Source: Ferrithrix thermotolerans DSM 19514
GTDB lineage: Bacteria > Actinomycetota > Acidimicrobiia > Acidimicrobiales > Ilumatobacteraceae
Assembly (NCBI GenBank): GCA_945878705.1
Contig: CAMCUE010000002.1
Coordinates: 1 to 19,665, forward strand
Direction of reading: 5' to 3'
Length of the DNA: 19,665 nucleotides
Shown in pieces: positions 7,485-14,266 of this stretch. The notes under the pieces were generated by a model. The model ran no database searches and was not told the DNA's origin. It was given only the letters and a program-made list of their open reading frames with translations. The number at the start of each line of letters is the position of its first letter. Positions within the stretch are counted from its first letter, which is position 1. Position numbers and translations under genes: made by a program.

Positions 7485-8404
7485 CAGAGGAGTTTAATTT
7501 CTATTAGTGCATTAACTAAAAGCTGACTCGCTTCTCGCTCCATTAAGACCCGAGTTTCTCGTGCATACGACCCCATATGTGCAGTTATTTGAACATTTTC
7601 AAAATTTCGTAATTCGCCCTCATATGGTTCGTGCTCAAAACAATCAAGTGCTGCTCCAGCAATTTGGCCAGATTTCAATGCTGCAAGCAAGGCATCTTCG
7701 TCAACCAATCCACCGCGAGAGATGTTGACGAAGTACGAGCCGTTTTTCATCATGTTCAATTGCTTTTCATTTATTATGTGATGAGTTGAGGCGTTATATG
7801 GAAGATGCAAAGTAATCACATCAGACTTGGCGCAAAGTTCGTCTAACCCAACATTTAAGTAGTCAGTTGATGTTGTCTGTTCATCAGAGATAATAATTTT
7901 TGCACCAAATGCAGAAAGTAAGGCGGCAACCCGTTTGCCGATTCTTCCAAAGCCGATGATTCCTACGGTTTTAGTTTGCAGCAGTGAGCCCATCAGACCC
8001 TTCCAAACTCCATTTCGAATTTGTCGATCAGCTTGGGGGATATTTCGAAGCAGTCCCAAAATGTGTCCGAGAGTTAGTTCGGCAACTGCTTGTGTTGGAG
8101 CATCGGGGGTGTTGAGAACAGTGATGCCAAGTTTTTTTGCGGCCACAAGATCAACACTGTCTAGGCCTGTTCCAACTCTGGCAATTACTTTTAGAGACTT
8201 CGCCGAATTCAAAACTCGGCCAGTGAGTGGTTCGAGTCCTGCTATCAGACCAATCGTGTTTGTACCAAGCAAATCAATCGCTTGATCTTCTGTCAGGCGT
8301 GTCGCAAATGGATTTAGCTTCACTTCGATTTGTGCTTTATTTAGCAGCTCAAGTTGTGCAAAGTTGTCCAAGTTAAATGTTGATGTTGTGATTAGTACTT
8401 GCAA
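7484..8404 (-). CDS. D-isomer-specific 2-hydroxyacid dehydrogenase (phosphoglycerate-dehydrogenase-like)
   Basis: A 306-residue NAD-dependent oxidoreductase of the SerA/D-2-hydroxyacid dehydrogenase family, without the C-terminal ACT domain of many SerA enzymes. Motifs in order are ARVGTGLDSVD (the catalytic Arg region, about 75-85), VGIIGFGRIGKRVA (the Rossmann loop), HLPYNASTHHIIN, NISRGGLVDEDAL, and a late AHMGSYARET whose His acts with the upstream Glu in CFEHEP. The start is best read as TTG at 8404: AGGGAG (8412-8417) lies 7 bases upstream, the clearest ribosome site in the window. It is one base away from kdsB. A likely role, by inference, is oxidation or reduction at an alpha-keto or alpha-hydroxy acid sugar precursor. 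Confidence 0.9.
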   Translation of the reverse strand: MQVLITTSTFNLDNFAQLELLNKAQIEVKLNPFATRLTEDQAIDLLGTNTIGLIAGLEPLTGRVLNSAKSLKVIARVGTGLDSVDLVAAKKLGITVLNTPDAPTQAVAELTLGHILGLLRNIPQADRQIRNGVWKGLMGSLLQTKTVGIIGFGRIGKRVAALLSAFGAKIIISDEQTTSTDYLNVGLDELCAKSDVITLHLPYNASTHHIINEKQLNMMKNGSYFVNISRGGLVDEDALLAALKSGQIAGAALDCFEHEPYEGELRNFENVQITAHMGSYARETRVLMEREASQLLVNALIEIKLL

Positions 8405-8411
8405 GACCGCA

Positions 8412-8417
8412 CTCCCT
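8412..8417 (-). promoter_or_regulatory. Ribosome binding site AGGGAG deciding a TTG start
   Basis: The minus strand reads AGGGAG, then seven bases, then TTG CAA GTA CTA. No ATG or GTG in the same frame sits at this distance, so this site supports a TTG start for the 2-hydroxyacid dehydrogenase gene. Confidence 0.6.
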
Positions 8418-8425
8418 AATTGTCT

Positions 8426-8453
8426 TTGATAACGCTAGTCGGGAATTTGTAAA
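8426..8453 (-). promoter_or_regulatory. Candidate internal promoter in the largest gap
   Basis: The 62-base gap 8405-8466 is the longest non-coding stretch in the window. On the minus strand it holds TTTACA (8448-8453, five of six matches to the -35 consensus), a 16-base spacer, and TATCAA (8426-8431, four of six to the -10 consensus), placed before the AGGGAG ribosome site. This could drive the hydroxyacid dehydrogenase, kdsB and downstream genes separately. AT-rich sequence produces such matches by chance, so this is tentative. Confidence 0.3.
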
Positions 8454-8466
8454 ATATTTGCCGTTA

Positions 8467-9621
8467 TTACCACTCAGCGCGCAACGACTTGAGTGTTTCA
8501 ACAAATTGAGAGTTGTTTTCGTCGTAACTAATAATTTCGCGAATTGTTTCTAAGCGAACCTTGTCCCAATCTGTATCCGAGACCGTGACCAAATAATCAA
8601 GTATTTCTTGAAATCGCTTCTCGTCAAACTGATGAGTCCAAAACTTTCCATCGTCCTTGACCTTTGCGGGCCAGCCAAACCTAAGTGCATCTGCATCAAG
8701 CAATTTTGCATCAATCAGAAGGGCAGCAGTTTTGGTACCCCGAGCTAAAGCTTCATATCCAAGAGTGCTGCTTGTGAATACCACTATCTCTGAATTATCT
8801 ATGAACTCATAACTATTTAAAGCAGATCGCCTTGGCTTTAGAGTCCAGGAGTAATTTCTCAAGAGTTTTTGATAGTAGAGATTTTCTGCAGCAAAGTCTT
8901 CGTCTTTGCCGACAACTATTAATTCAAGTTTATTTGATTGACAGTATTCGGCGACGAAAATAATTGCTTGCTCTCGGCGACGAGTAATTTGTTCATAAGT
9001 AACTGGATTGTTCGGTGCAGAGTCAGGAACAATGAAATTTCCAGAAATGCTTGGTCGGTACGTTGAAATGTACGCAATTGATTTAGATTTGCCAATACTT
9101 TTTGGAATCGAATTATTCTTGAAACTGCCAATTGGGATGATGTCGCCAGAAATATATTTATGATAAATTTTTCCGACTGCTGAGCCGAAGACGAACATGT
9201 GATCAACATGGTTGCCTTCCAATTTGAGTTCTTGAAGTAATTCTCCAAATAAGTCACCTCGTTCACTCCTTATTCCATTTTGGATCATCATCGTTTGAAT
9301 GTTAGGAAAACGTTTTTTTAGTTGGAAAAATGGTGGATAGTTGTCAACATAAGTCAATATCAGTTTTGGTTTGACAATTTTGATGTATCGCGTCGCATAA
9401 TTTTGTGCACTCAGGTCTCGGTCAAAAATGCAAAGTAGAGCAACCGAGATATTTATTTCATTCTCCCGAAGATCAAGAATCTGTATCTCATTTTTTGCGA
9501 AGTAGGGAATGATAACTTCGGAGCCTGTGACAAAATAGAGTAGGACATTTGTGCTTCTGGGTGGAAATATTCTCCAACGAAGTTTCAACAACGACCTTAA
9601 TAGTCTTAAAGTTCGAATCAT
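8467..9621 (-). CDS. Surface carbohydrate biosynthesis protein (TIGR04396-like), tandem copy 2
   Basis: A 384-residue protein, closely related over its full length (roughly 60% identity by eye) to the neighbour at 9943-11097. Shared landmarks are KLRWRI..PP near residue 13, QILD.REN at about 46, DRDLSAQNYA, VDNYPPFFQ, MIQNG, GSFKNN, VGKDEDF and FTSSTLGYEALARG. The last resembles the donor-binding segment of GT-B-like transferases. The family appears in O-antigen or surface glycan loci; I recall it as 'surface carbohydrate biosynthesis protein', without a proven reaction. The ATG at 9621 overlaps an upstream stop as ATGA. That stop belongs to the decayed remnant of the sulfotransferase-like gene, exactly as copy 1 starts at the stop of the intact gene. 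It is the product of a block duplication that diverged without losing its frame. Confidence 0.85.
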   Translation of the reverse strand: MIRTLRLLRSLLKLRWRIFPPRSTNVLLYFVTGSEVIIPYFAKNEIQILDLRENEINISVALLCIFDRDLSAQNYATRYIKIVKPKLILTYVDNYPPFFQLKKRFPNIQTMMIQNGIRSERGDLFGELLQELKLEGNHVDHMFVFGSAVGKIYHKYISGDIIPIGSFKNNSIPKSIGKSKSIAYISTYRPSISGNFIVPDSAPNNPVTYEQITRRREQAIIFVAEYCQSNKLELIVVGKDEDFAAENLYYQKLLRNYSWTLKPRRSALNSYEFIDNSEIVVFTSSTLGYEALARGTKTAALLIDAKLLDADALRFGWPAKVKDDGKFWTHQFDEKRFQEILDYLVTVSDTDWDKVRLETIREIISYDENNSQFVETLKSLRAEW

Positions 9622-9707
9622 TTGGACCAGGAAGATTTAAGTCCAGCTAAAAGACTTGGCATTCGCGAGTAAAAAACAAAAAATGGGTGCTTAAATTTTT
9701 GTACCCA
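9618..9707 (-). pseudogene. Remnant of the C-terminus of the sulfotransferase-like gene
   Basis: Translated in the frame ending at 9618, the last 28 codons align without gaps to the last 28 residues of the intact protein at 11094-12134: V..F near the start, then SR.PS.L..L...W and conservative K/R and S/T changes, 9 identical positions by my count. Both stop codons overlap the following ATG as ATGA, and both following genes are copies of each other. Position, frame and junction all agree, so shared descent is more likely than chance. Confidence 0.72.
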
Positions 9708-9784
9708 ATTTTTAGTGAAGCAATGAGACACAACATCCCAAGGTGTGATAGCGAGATCTGTTGACTTGGTGACGAAGAGCCCAC
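9704..9784 (-). pseudogene. Remnant of the N-terminus of HisF-like gene 2
   Basis: Starting from GTG at 9784, 27 codons read VGSSSPSQQ...LIASLKI, aligned without gaps to the start of the intact HisF-like protein at 12131-12958 (VVSSLPSQV...IIARLDI), with 13 of 27 identical by my count. The overlap with the end of the amidotransferase remnant is 28 bases, the same as between the intact genes. The Asp equal to the HisF catalytic Asp11 is Lys here. The frame runs out after this point, where the remnant joins the sulfotransferase-like tail. Confidence 0.75.
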
Positions 9785-9944
9785 TGTCTCTAATTGTATG
9801 ACTACTGATGAGGTCGGCGAAACGAGTTCGCCAATTTCTTAAGTAGTGCAAGTCAATTACCGGTTGCTCAAACATTTTTGTGGTCTTTCGAGATTCTCCA
9901 TCAAAGGGTAGAACGGGACGGACCTCTTTCTAACCCTTGAGATC
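9757..9944 (-). pseudogene. Remnant of the C-terminus of N-acetyl sugar amidotransferase 2
   Basis: On the minus strand this matches about residues 355-435 of the intact amidotransferase at 12931-14238. The first 17 codons correspond to its GDINREEG...FDGE stretch and include an in-frame TAG at 9930-9932. About 19 codons are then deleted, followed by KMFEQP..DL.Y. A one-base deletion follows, and after correction come two more TAG codons and WALRHQV, matching WSLRYQV. The ancestral stop place now reads AGA. It begins inside the stop codon of the intact 384-residue gene, which marks a recombination junction. The multiple lesions make it a clear non-functional fossil. Confidence 0.85.
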
Positions 9945-11097
9945 ACCATTCTGCGCGCAACGACCTGACGATTTCAACAAATTGAGAATTGTTTGTGTCG
10001 TAAGAAATAATTTCTTGAATAGTTTCTGAGCGAATCTTTTCCCAATCTACATCTGAAACTGTGAGCAAATAATTAAGTATTTCTTCAAATCGCTGCTCGT
10101 CATATCGATTTGTCCAAAACTTTCCATCTTCTGTCAAGTTCACTGGCCATCCGAACTTAAGAGAGGGTATCGGAATGATTTCAGCATCTAGTAAAAATCC
10201 TGCTGTTTTGTTGCCTCGCGCAAGTGATTCGTAACCAAGAGTACTACTCGTAAAGACAACAATTTCTGACGCATCTAATTTGTCATAGTTGCTTGTTGAA
10301 GTTCGTCTAGAGGAAAGTTTCCATGAGAACTTTTTTAATAGCTGACTGTAATAGGCATTCTCTGCAACGAAGTCTTCATCTTTACCGACGATTAATAGAT
10401 CAAGATTGTGACTCTCACAAAATTTAGCTAAAAAGATTATTGTCTGCTCGCGGCGATCAATTATTTCTCCATAAGTAACTGGGTGAGTTGAGATTGAATC
10501 TGGTGCAATAAATGTTCGAGGTATTCCTGCTCGGTGCGTGGAGATGTATGCAAGAGTTCTTGATTCCGTTTTATTAATAGGGACTAAATTATTTTTAAAA
10601 CTCCCAATCACTGTTATTTTTCCGGAAGTATATTTACCATAAATAGAACCAATTGCTGATCCAAGCACAAGCATGTCATCAACACGATTCTTCCCCAAGT
10701 GGATTTGATGACCATCTTTGCTGAATAAATCATGGGGGTCTGCTCTGGCCCCATTTTGAATCAAGATGGTATGTATTTCAGGAAATTTATTTTTAATTTG
10801 GAAAAATGGAGGATAGTTATCAATAAAAGTAATTATCAATTTTGGCTTAACAATATTGATATATCGTGACGCATAATTTTGTGCACTTAGATCCCGATCA
10901 AGGGCACACAACAGAGCAACTGCAAGGTTAACTTCATTTTCACGTATATCTAATATTTGTATTTCGTCGCGAGAAAAATAAGGCTTAATTACATCGGCAC
11001 CAGTCTGAAAGTACAGCAACACGTTTTTTTGCTGAGGCGGCAAAATGCGCCACCGTAATTTTATTAGCGACTTAATTAGCCGCCAGTAGCGCGTCAT
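9943..11097 (-). CDS. Surface carbohydrate biosynthesis protein (TIGR04396-like), tandem copy 1
   Basis: 384 residues, the same length as its paralog at 8467-9621 and alignable almost throughout. It has DRDLSAQNYASRYI, FIDNYPPFFQI, LIQNGARAD, GSFKNN, a THRAG.P stretch, VGKDEDFVAEN and FTSSTLGYESLARGNKTAG, and ends in SLRAEW like the paralog. No membrane segment or signal peptide is visible. The ATG at 11097 overlaps the stop of the sulfotransferase-like gene as ATGA, so the two are co-translated and probably act on the same glycan. The variable part lies around residues 125-145, between IQNG and the GSAIG segment, which may separate acceptor or donor preference of the two copies. No reaction has been proven for this family to my knowledge. 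Confidence 0.85.
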   Translation of the reverse strand: MTRYWRLIKSLIKLRWRILPPQQKNVLLYFQTGADVIKPYFSRDEIQILDIRENEVNLAVALLCALDRDLSAQNYASRYINIVKPKLIITFIDNYPPFFQIKNKFPEIHTILIQNGARADPHDLFSKDGHQIHLGKNRVDDMLVLGSAIGSIYGKYTSGKITVIGSFKNNLVPINKTESRTLAYISTHRAGIPRTFIAPDSISTHPVTYGEIIDRREQTIIFLAKFCESHNLDLLIVGKDEDFVAENAYYSQLLKKFSWKLSSRRTSTSNYDKLDASEIVVFTSSTLGYESLARGNKTAGFLLDAEIIPIPSLKFGWPVNLTEDGKFWTNRYDEQRFEEILNYLLTVSDVDWEKIRSETIQEIISYDTNNSQFVEIVRSLRAEW

Positions 11098-12134
11098 CTA
11101 GTCCAAATAGGCTCAAGATCAACGAGTGAACTGGGCCAACGAGAATTGTAATTTTTTATTGCTTCGCGAAATTCAGTGACAGCGCTATTAGATGCAATTT
11201 TATTTATAGTTGTGACAATCTGGGTATAAATTTCTGCTTCTGACGATGCCGAATTTGAAACAAATGAAAATGTTGAAGTTGACCTGCCTGCTGAAATTTG
11301 GTCGCGCGGCAGCGATTGTTGTTTGAGTACCCGACTAGTGCGTTTTGTACTTACTCGATTAAGAAAAGCTTCAAGTTCCTTAATCACACCAGTTGGATTG
11401 GTAACTGTTTGTTCAAAAGAAACAACCAGAGTTGGTTTCTCCGAGTTCTTTTGAGTATCTATCATTTCGATCACTGACTTTTGCACTCTTGCGATTGATA
11501 ACAGGGCACGGTCGGTAATGGATGCCTTCGCGAATTCATCAGCCCATTGTGCGGCAAACCATGGAATCTTTACTCCGTTATGTTGATAAGACAGCGTAAA
11601 TTCTCGGGATCGTTCAAAATTCTCGAAATAGCTACACACGTTATGAAAAAGGTGAACTGGATGCCGTACAACTTGAATCAACTTAATCCGAGATTCGTAG
11701 GCTTCAAATAAAATGTTTGAGACGGAGAACAATCCGTGCGAGGCGATGAGTAGAGCAAGGTTTTGTGAATTGATTTTTTCGGTGATCGAATCCCCACCTT
11801 TACGGAACAATCGACCGAAGTAAGCGAGACTTCCGGGGTTGTTGCGAAGGCCGGTGTCGTCAGACCATCTGAGATTAACTTCACGACCAATGAGGCTGTT
11901 GTATTGTAAGTGGTCAGCATAAATCTTTAAAAGTGTCGTAGCGGCGTCATTGCTTATTTTGCCTGCCGCATGTGTGATGCATAGGTATTCAAAGATGCCA
12001 TCAACTTTCTTTTTTTCAACTCCTGTTAGAGACCCAACGATTGAAGTTATGACAGATTTTCCACCACCCCAGAAGCCATCGACGAAAATTACGTCATTTG
12101 TGAAAGATTTGTGATGCTTCAGATCAAGACTCAT
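11094..12134 (-). CDS. P-loop sulfotransferase-like protein
   Basis: A 346-residue protein opening with VIFVDGFWGGGKSVITSIVGSL. This holds a Walker A-like loop at G20-S27 and resembles the 5'-PAPS-binding loop of sulfotransferases as well as small kinases. About 120 residues later, KLIQVVRHPVHLFHNVCSYF resembles the 3'-phosphate-binding RxP...S region of sulfotransferases. NLALLIASHG and TLVVSFEQTVTNP fit the same fold. The inference is transfer of a sulfo group to the glycan or a precursor. A kinase-like role cannot be excluded, and the glycine-rich loop is unusual for a sulfotransferase. It overlaps the HisF-like gene before it and the 384-residue gene after it, both as ATGA. A decayed copy of its 3' end is at 9618-9707. 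Confidence 0.7.
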   Translation of the reverse strand: MSLDLKHHKSFTNDVIFVDGFWGGGKSVITSIVGSLTGVEKKKVDGIFEYLCITHAAGKISNDAATTLLKIYADHLQYNSLIGREVNLRWSDDTGLRNNPGSLAYFGRLFRKGGDSITEKINSQNLALLIASHGLFSVSNILFEAYESRIKLIQVVRHPVHLFHNVCSYFENFERSREFTLSYQHNGVKIPWFAAQWADEFAKASITDRALLSIARVQKSVIEMIDTQKNSEKPTLVVSFEQTVTNPTGVIKELEAFLNRVSTKRTSRVLKQQSLPRDQISAGRSTSTFSFVSNSASSEAEIYTQIVTTINKIASNSAVTEFREAIKNYNSRWPSSLVDLEPIWTR

Positions 12135-12958
12135 AACACAATCTTTTCATCTGCGGCCCGGACTCTCGTGGCAATATGGCGATCGATACAAAATTTTCTG
12201 ATTTCTGAAACACTCAGTCTGTCGTAGTGTAAAGAATCAGCGATTGCGACACCAGTTGGTTTGCTAACTTGCATCAACTCTTTTAAGTGATCTAATTTGC
12301 CGAATCCGCCACTTGCAACCACAGGTATGTCAACTAATTTGGTTACGGCACTTACTAATTCGCAATCAAAACCGTTTTTAGTTCCTTCTTGATCAACAGA
12401 AGTCAGAAATATTTCTCCAGCACCTAATTGGGCTCCTTGCTCTGCCCATTGCACAACATCTAGGCCAGTTCGTTCTCGCCCATTGTCGGTGTAGGCCTCC
12501 CATTTGCCTGGCGCAGTTTGTTTTGCTTCGATTGATAAGACAACTGTTGAAGCGCCCCAAACATCGGAAATTTTCGTAATCAAACTCGGGTCTTTAACCG
12601 CAGCAGTATTGATCGCCACCTTGTCGGCGCCAGCGCGAAGCAAAGCTCGAGCATCTTCAACCGATCTGATGCCACCTCCAACAGTCATTGGCACAAAAAC
12701 ATGTTCGGTTGCACGGGTCACGACGTCTAATAAATTATTTCGTCCATAAAGACTGGCAACGGTATCCATATAAATTATTTCGTCGGCACCATCGTTGTAA
12801 TACTTTTCGGCATGCACTTGCGGGTCTCCGACAATCCGCAAGCCTTCAAGGTGGATTCCTTTGATTAAATTTGCGCCCTTGATATCAAGGCGAGCAATTA
12901 TTCGAAGTATTTGCCGAGGAGTAAGCGAATTTACTTGACTTGGTAACGAAGAGACCAC
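12131..12958 (-). CDS. hisF: HisF-like protein 2, ammonia-channel partner of an amidotransferase
   Basis: A 275-residue TIM barrel of the HisF family with an N-terminal extension of about 14 residues. In histidine synthesis HisF closes imidazole glycerol phosphate; in acetamidino-sugar pathways such homologs serve the WbpG-type enzyme. Visible are RIIARLDIKG (Asp25, equal to catalytic Asp11 of HisF), VGGGIRSVEDARALLRAGADKV, AYTDNGRERTGLD, GEIFLTSVDQEGTKNGFD and VVASGGFG. The second catalytic Asp (Asp130 of HisF) is Glu144, in LSIEAKQ, so normal cyclase activity is doubtful. The GTG at 12958 overlaps the preceding amidotransferase gene by 28 bases. No HisH lies next to it, so the glutaminase at 15059-15685 would have to supply ammonia. 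Confidence 0.88.
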   Translation of the reverse strand: MVSSLPSQVNSLTPRQILRIIARLDIKGANLIKGIHLEGLRIVGDPQVHAEKYYNDGADEIIYMDTVASLYGRNNLLDVVTRATEHVFVPMTVGGGIRSVEDARALLRAGADKVAINTAAVKDPSLITKISDVWGASTVVLSIEAKQTAPGKWEAYTDNGRERTGLDVVQWAEQGAQLGAGEIFLTSVDQEGTKNGFDCELVSAVTKLVDIPVVASGGFGKLDHLKELMQVSKPTGVAIADSLHYDRLSVSEIRKFCIDRHIATRVRAADEKIVL

Positions 12959-14238
12959 TGATCTTTATTGTACGACCATAAATGTGGTGAGCGAAACGAG
13001 TCGGCCAGGTTATTGAAATAGTTGAGATCCATGATCGGCTGTTCAAACATTTTTGAAGCTTCAGGGAATTCTTTCTCGGGGATACTTAAGTATGCAAATA
13101 TTTCGTCTGAGAATCTTGTCGGATATTCGCCATCAAATCTTTGCACGAGTGCGACGCCTTCTTCACGATTTATATCTCCTGAGCGAATCTCTTGAGCAGC
13201 ATCATAAGTTGCACGGCCGATTCCGTATTTAATAAAAGTCGTGTAGTAATGAAAATCATCGATTCGGTCGTCAATTGAGTTGTACTTGCTATACGTCCCT
13301 GGCGTGCGCTCGGGCGATGCTTCAAAACCTCCGTGCTCAACTGAGTAGTAATAGCAACTTTGCGGATGCCACTTTACGTAATAGCCGAGATAGTGAACTT
13401 CAATTCCAAGTTTTTCCAGACCTGCTGGGTTCGCTGGCAAGTAAGGATCCAGGTCTACATCTTCTAAACCGAAATCGGTAGTGAGATCTTTGATTGAAGT
13501 TCCACCTAGATGGATTGAAGACTTTTCTGGAGCAGAAAAATACTTCCACGATCTTTTGGCGGAGTCCGCATCACCGATTGGGTTTCCGTATTCAGCTTCG
13601 TTCTCTCCATAAAAAACTAAAGGTATTTGGTGCAACATCGCCATTTTTGGCGCGAGAGATTTTTGTCCAAGAATAAAAGCTTGAAACGGATGAAAAAGAT
13701 TTTCAACCGCAAGTCGAGTTAGAAGTCGGTGTACGCGGCCATTTGGCGTGCACAGGTAATTATCAAAGCCTGCATGAATCCATCGCTGAAAGTTTCGCCA
13801 ACCCCATTCGGTGTAAACATGTGGCGCCCATGTAACTGTCAGTGGGTGCATACCGTATTTGTATTTCAGCATGTGGGCTGCAACGAAACTATCTTTGCCG
13901 CCCGAACCTGGCACAAGACAATCGTATGATCCATCGCTGCTTCGGTGCCGGTCGCATAGTTCTCGAAGTTCAGCGTCTCTGGCATCCCAGTCGATAAGAG
14001 ATTTCTTTTCGGCGACGCGACACGCATCACAAATATTTTCAGTATCAATATGAATCGCTTGCTTAACTGAGCCAGCGGTGTGTTGAAACTCAATCGCCGA
14101 AATTGGTTTCTGATTTGAGGTCACACATCGTTGACAAAAACTAACTTTGTCGGGTAAACCATATTTTGCGGACAGCGGTGTTTTGGATGGCTCAAAATCT
14201 TGAATATTTATAGATCTTGATTTTGGAAACAAACTCAC
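12931..14238 (-). CDS. N-acetyl sugar amidotransferase 2 (WbpG/PseA-type, 435 residues)
   Basis: A PP-loop ATPase of the family that converts an N-acetyl group on a sugar into acetamidino with ammonia from a HisH/HisF pair. A first cysteine pair, FCQRC (35-38), and a second, CDAC (70-73), form a probable zinc knuckle. The PP-loop SGGKDS is at 112-117, followed by YGMHPLTVTWAPHVYTEWGW and LVFYGENEAEYG. It is longer than amidotransferase 1 and has an extra 30 residues at the N-terminus. The start is uncertain: GTG at 14238 directly follows AAGGGA, while TTG at 14232 lies five bases after AAGGGAG. A decayed copy of its 3' end is at 9757-9944. The presence of two amidotransferases suggests two positions or two sugars are modified. 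Confidence 0.92.
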   Translation of the reverse strand: MSLFPKSRSINIQDFEPSKTPLSAKYGLPDKVSFCQRCVTSNQKPISAIEFQHTAGSVKQAIHIDTENICDACRVAEKKSLIDWDARDAELRELCDRHRSSDGSYDCLVPGSGGKDSFVAAHMLKYKYGMHPLTVTWAPHVYTEWGWRNFQRWIHAGFDNYLCTPNGRVHRLLTRLAVENLFHPFQAFILGQKSLAPKMAMLHQIPLVFYGENEAEYGNPIGDADSAKRSWKYFSAPEKSSIHLGGTSIKDLTTDFGLEDVDLDPYLPANPAGLEKLGIEVHYLGYYVKWHPQSCYYYSVEHGGFEASPERTPGTYSKYNSIDDRIDDFHYYTTFIKYGIGRATYDAAQEIRSGDINREEGVALVQRFDGEYPTRFSDEIFAYLSIPEKEFPEASKMFEQPIMDLNYFNNLADSFRSPHLWSYNKDQWSLRYQVK

Positions 14239-14250
14239 TCCCTTATTATA
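14239..14250 (-). promoter_or_regulatory. Candidate -10 box (TATAAT) directly before amidotransferase 2
   Basis: In the 28-base gap before the gene, the minus strand reads TATAAT (14245-14250), then AAGGGA, then GTG. This spacing would put the transcription start on or next to the GTG, the arrangement of a leaderless gene. No -35 element matching TTGACA is at the right distance. AAGGGAG could instead be a ribosome site for the TTG two codons later. Confidence 0.32.
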
Positions 14251-14266
14251 GTTTCGTAATCGTTAA

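Larger units (their letters stand above)
9618..9875 (-). other. Chimeric 85-codon ORF assembled from gene remnants
   Basis: The frame opens with MFEQPVIDL, equal in sense to residues 397-405 of the intact amidotransferase at 12931-14238 (MFEQPIMDL). It passes a one-base deletion into a meaningless frame, and ends with about 28 residues that match the C-terminus of the sulfotransferase-like protein (tail YSRMPSLL...WSK against NSRWPSSL...WTR). Its TGA overlaps the ATG of the next gene as ATGA. It is unlikely to encode a working enzyme. Because the frame stays open up to that overlap, it may still be translated and could deliver ribosomes to the following gene. Automated annotation would probably call it a hypothetical protein. 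Confidence 0.6.

Noticed and set aside
8405..8466. Rho-independent terminator after the second 384-residue gene
   Set aside because: No stable GC-rich hairpin followed by a T run on the minus strand could be found in this gap.
8919..9266. Minus-strand 115-codon ORF in another frame of the second 384-residue gene
   Set aside because: It is fully inside a well-supported gene that aligns end to end with its paralog; no family motif.
9618..9945. Scar between the paralogs as an insertion-sequence footprint
   Set aside because: No inverted repeats, target-site duplication or transposase pieces were seen; the content matches neighbouring glycan genes instead.
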